The notes below the pieces were generated by a model. It was not told where the DNA came from. It did not search any database and saw only the letters and a list, made by a program, of their open reading frames with translations. A stretch of 15,840 bases of DNA, taken from Gemmatimonas phototrophica. Lineage in GTDB: Bacteria > Gemmatimonadota > Gemmatimonadetes > Longimicrobiales > Gaopeijiaceae. The stretch spans positions 1 through 15,840 of the forward strand of contig CAMCNM010000016.1 of the NCBI GenBank assembly GCA_945876015.1, read 5' to 3'. Every line of letters starts with the position of its first letter. Within the stretch, counting starts at the first letter, position 1. Both the position numbers and the translations under genes were made by a program. Positions 14,171-15,840 of this stretch are shown piece by piece.

Positions 14171-15742
14171 ATGACCTTCATGAAGCCGCAAGCGAAGCGC
14201 ATCCTCTGGGTGGACGACGAGATCGAGCTGCTCCGTCCCCACGTGCTGTTCCTGCAGGCGCGTGGCTATCACGTGGACGCGATCTCGAACGGCGACGACG
14301 CGCTCGCCCTGCTGCGCGACAACACCTACGACCTGGTCCTGCTGGACGAGCAGATGCCCGGCCGCCCGGGGCTCGCCGTGCTCGAGTCGCTGCGGCGCTC
14401 GGACCTCCACGCCCGCGTCGTCATGGTCACTAAGTCCGAAGAGGACAAGACCATGCGCGAGGCGATCGGCCGCCGCGTGGACGACTATCTGGTGAAGCCC
14501 ACCAGTCCCCGGCAGGTCCTCTCCGTGGTCACACGCATTCTCGAGGGCTCGTCCATCAGGCAGCAGCAGGTGGCGCAGGATTTCGCGGCGCGCTTCAGCC
14601 GTCTGTCGATGAAGCGCGAGGAGGCGTCCACCGCGGAGGAGTTCGCCGCGATCTATGCAGAGCTGATCGACTGGCACATCCGGCTCGAGCAGGGCGGCGA
14701 GTTCGGGCTGATGGAATCGGTGCGGGAGCTGCTGACCGAGCTGAGGCGGGACTTCGGCGAGTGGATCATCCAGGTCTATCCGCACTGGATGCGGGAGGAC
14801 GTGCCTCGCCCGGATCTCTCGGTCGATATCGTGAAGAAGTACGTGATCCCGCGCCTGGGCACGGATCCGGTCTTCTTCGTCGTGCTCGACTGCATGCGCC
14901 TCGACCAGTGGCGCGTGATCAACCCGCTGCTGACGCCCTATTTCGACGTGGAGGAGAGCTATCACTACTCGATCCGTCCCACGGCGACGCCGTACGCGCG
15001 CAACGCCATCTTCAGCGGCCAGTTCCCCGATCAGATCGCGCGCAGCCACCCGGCCTGGTGGAATCAGTCGGACGACGAAGGCAGCCTGAACTCGTTCGAG
15101 GACGAGCTGCTGATCGCTCAGCTGAAGCGGCTGACCGGTCGCAACGTGCCGGTGCACTACGACAAGATCTTCAGCGACCGGGACGGCGATCAGGTGCGCG
15201 CCCGCGTGAACGCCGCGCTCAAGACCCCGAGCTCGGTGATCGCGCTCGTGTTCAACTTCGTGGATCTGATGACCCACGGCCGCTCCGAGTCGCCGATCCT
15301 GATGGAGGTGGCCAAGGACGAGGCGGCGCTGCGCGACCTGACCCGCTCGTGGTTCGAGCGCTCGACCGCCTACCAGGTGCTACGCGGGGCGGCCTCCGCC
15401 GGCCACCGCGTGGTGCTCACGACCGACCACGGATCGATCCTGTGCCAGCGGCCGACCACCGTGTTCGCGCGCAAGGACACCACGGCGAACCTGCGGTACA
15501 AGTTCGGGCAGGACCTGCGCGCGGAGAACGCGTCGCACGCGTTCGCCACCAACAACCAGCTCGACCTGCGTTTCCCCCAGGGCCGACTGGGGACCAACTA
15601 CGTTATCGCGCTTGAGGATTTCTTCTTCGTCTATCCCACCAAGCTGCGCGAGTATCAGCAGCGCTACCGGAACTCCTTCCTGCACGGGGGCATCAGCCCC
15701 GAGGAAATGATCGTCCCTGTGGCGTGCCTGACCCCGCGCTAA
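14171..15742 (+). CDS. porX: PorX-like response regulator with PglZ/alkaline-phosphatase-type effector domain
   Basis: 523 residues, close to P. gingivalis PorX (about 515). Residues 9-125 are a receiver: ILWVDDEIELL (Asp15, Asp16), phosphoacceptor Asp59 in LLDEQMPG, Thr87 and Lys109 (LVKP). A helical linker (about 128-205) leads to a PglZ domain of the alkaline phosphatase superfamily: VVLDCMRLDQW (Asp240), RPTATPYARNA (nucleophile candidate Thr271), FVDLMTHG (Asp365, His369), TTDHGS (Asp419, His420) and FLHGGISPEEM (His505), so both metal sites look intact. In Bacteroidota, PorX, activated by the kinase PorY, controls the type IX secretion system; PorX has been reported to act as a zinc phosphodiesterase on oligoribonucleotides. 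No kinase or secretion gene is in this window. ATG at 14171 is used; a second ATG at 14180 is possible. A hairpin overlaps the TAA stop. Confidence 0.93.
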   Translation: MTFMKPQAKRILWVDDEIELLRPHVLFLQARGYHVDAISNGDDALALLRDNTYDLVLLDEQMPGRPGLAVLESLRRSDLHARVVMVTKSEEDKTMREAIGRRVDDYLVKPTSPRQVLSVVTRILEGSSIRQQQVAQDFAARFSRLSMKREEASTAEEFAAIYAELIDWHIRLEQGGEFGLMESVRELLTELRRDFGEWIIQVYPHWMREDVPRPDLSVDIVKKYVIPRLGTDPVFFVVLDCMRLDQWRVINPLLTPYFDVEESYHYSIRPTATPYARNAIFSGQFPDQIARSHPAWWNQSDDEGSLNSFEDELLIAQLKRLTGRNVPVHYDKIFSDRDGDQVRARVNAALKTPSSVIALVFNFVDLMTHGRSESPILMEVAKDEAALRDLTRSWFERSTAYQVLRGAASAGHRVVLTTDHGSILCQRPTTVFARKDTTANLRYKFGQDLRAENASHAFATNNQLDLRFPQGRLGTNYVIALEDFFFVYPTKLREYQQRYRNSFLHGGISPEEMIVPVACLTPR

Positions 15743-15748
15743 AGCGGG
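15733..15748 (+). terminator. Weak hairpin over the porX stop codon
   Basis: CCCGC and GCGGG flank a 6-nt loop that contains the TAA stop. No T-run follows; instead there are three G4 runs (15759-15775). It may be a weak terminator or have no role. Confidence 0.25.
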
Positions 15749-15777
15749 CGGCTGGAACGGGGTTGGGGCGAGGGGCT

Positions 15778-15828
15778 CGCTTCGTAGCGACTAAGTCCGA
15801 AGGACTTGGAGCGTAGCAAAGCGAAGCG
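15778..15828. repeat. Long imperfect inverted repeat, possibly a dispersed palindromic element
   Basis: The outer arms CGCTTCG (15778-15784) and CGAAGCG (15822-15828) enclose a perfect inner hairpin, AAGTCC-GAA-GGACTT (15793-15807), which extends two more pairs. Pieces of the same words recur (GTAGCGA, GCGTAGC, AGCGAAG at 15832-15838), so more copies or a longer array may continue beyond the window. It could act as a terminator for porX or be one of many copies of a REP-like element. Confidence 0.5.
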
Positions 15829-15840
15829 GGGAGCGAAGAA

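Noticed and set aside
14006..15277. Long minus-strand open frame opposite porX
   Set aside because: The composition (His, Arg, Val, Asp, Leu) is typical of antisense shadow in GC-rich DNA, and the plus strand has the full PorX motifs.
1..15840. CRISPR array, tRNA, rRNA, phage or toxin-antitoxin genes
   Set aside because: I saw no spaced direct repeats, no cloverleaf or rRNA sequence, and no recognisable integrase, capsid or toxin motif on either strand.

Overview
This is a GC-rich, gene-dense bacterial window with frequent GTG/TTG starts and several stop/start overlaps. The envelope is probably diderm: two lipoprotein signals, a periplasmic M15-type peptidase and a PorX-type regulator are present. 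PorX-like proteins (receiver plus PglZ-type phosphatase) are best known from Bacteroidota and occur elsewhere in the FCB group. With this GC content I would guess an FCB-related lineage such as Eisenbacteria or Gemmatimonadota; that is inference, as no marker gene is present.

Layout. (1) 1-4025, minus: an apparent operon of an MFS transporter, a receiver-PIG-L deacetylase-like fusion and an M1 aminopeptidase lipoprotein cut by the window start, the genes overlapping by 28 and 4 nt. (2) 4062-6252, plus: a UMF1-type MFS transporter followed 7 nt later by a monofunctional peptidoglycan glycosyltransferase. (3) 6254-8427, minus: an unrecognised protein, a periplasmic M15-type peptidase and a two-TM protein. 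(4) 8557-11748, plus: pyruvate kinase, a short GNAT acetyltransferase and a third MFS transporter, closely packed. (5) 11751-12351: a 5'-truncated GGDEF remnant and an AT-richer, hairpin-containing gap. (6) 12352-15742: an exo/endonuclease-phosphatase lipoprotein (plus), a small C2-like protein (minus) and porX (plus). The window ends in an inverted repeat.

The most notable features are these. The receiver-PIG-L protein has lost most of the deacetylase catalytic and zinc residues, so it looks like a phosphorylation-controlled pseudoenzyme. PorX keeps its receiver and metal-site residues, has no kinase beside it, and has a compact G-quadruplex motif upstream. The M15-type peptidase carries EF-hand-like calcium loops between its zinc ligands. 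Three neighbouring genes (M15 peptidase, unrecognised protein, pyruvate kinase) each carry one lesion within about 2.1 kb: an in-frame TAA, an apparent CG-tract frameshift and an in-frame TAG. These could be real decay, local assembly error or recoding; recoding is the least likely because TAA and TAG also end normal genes here.

There is no rRNA, tRNA, CRISPR array, transposase or phage gene that I can recognise. Apart from the signalling proteins the content is housekeeping, transport and envelope work; I see no clear new multi-gene defence or biosynthetic system.
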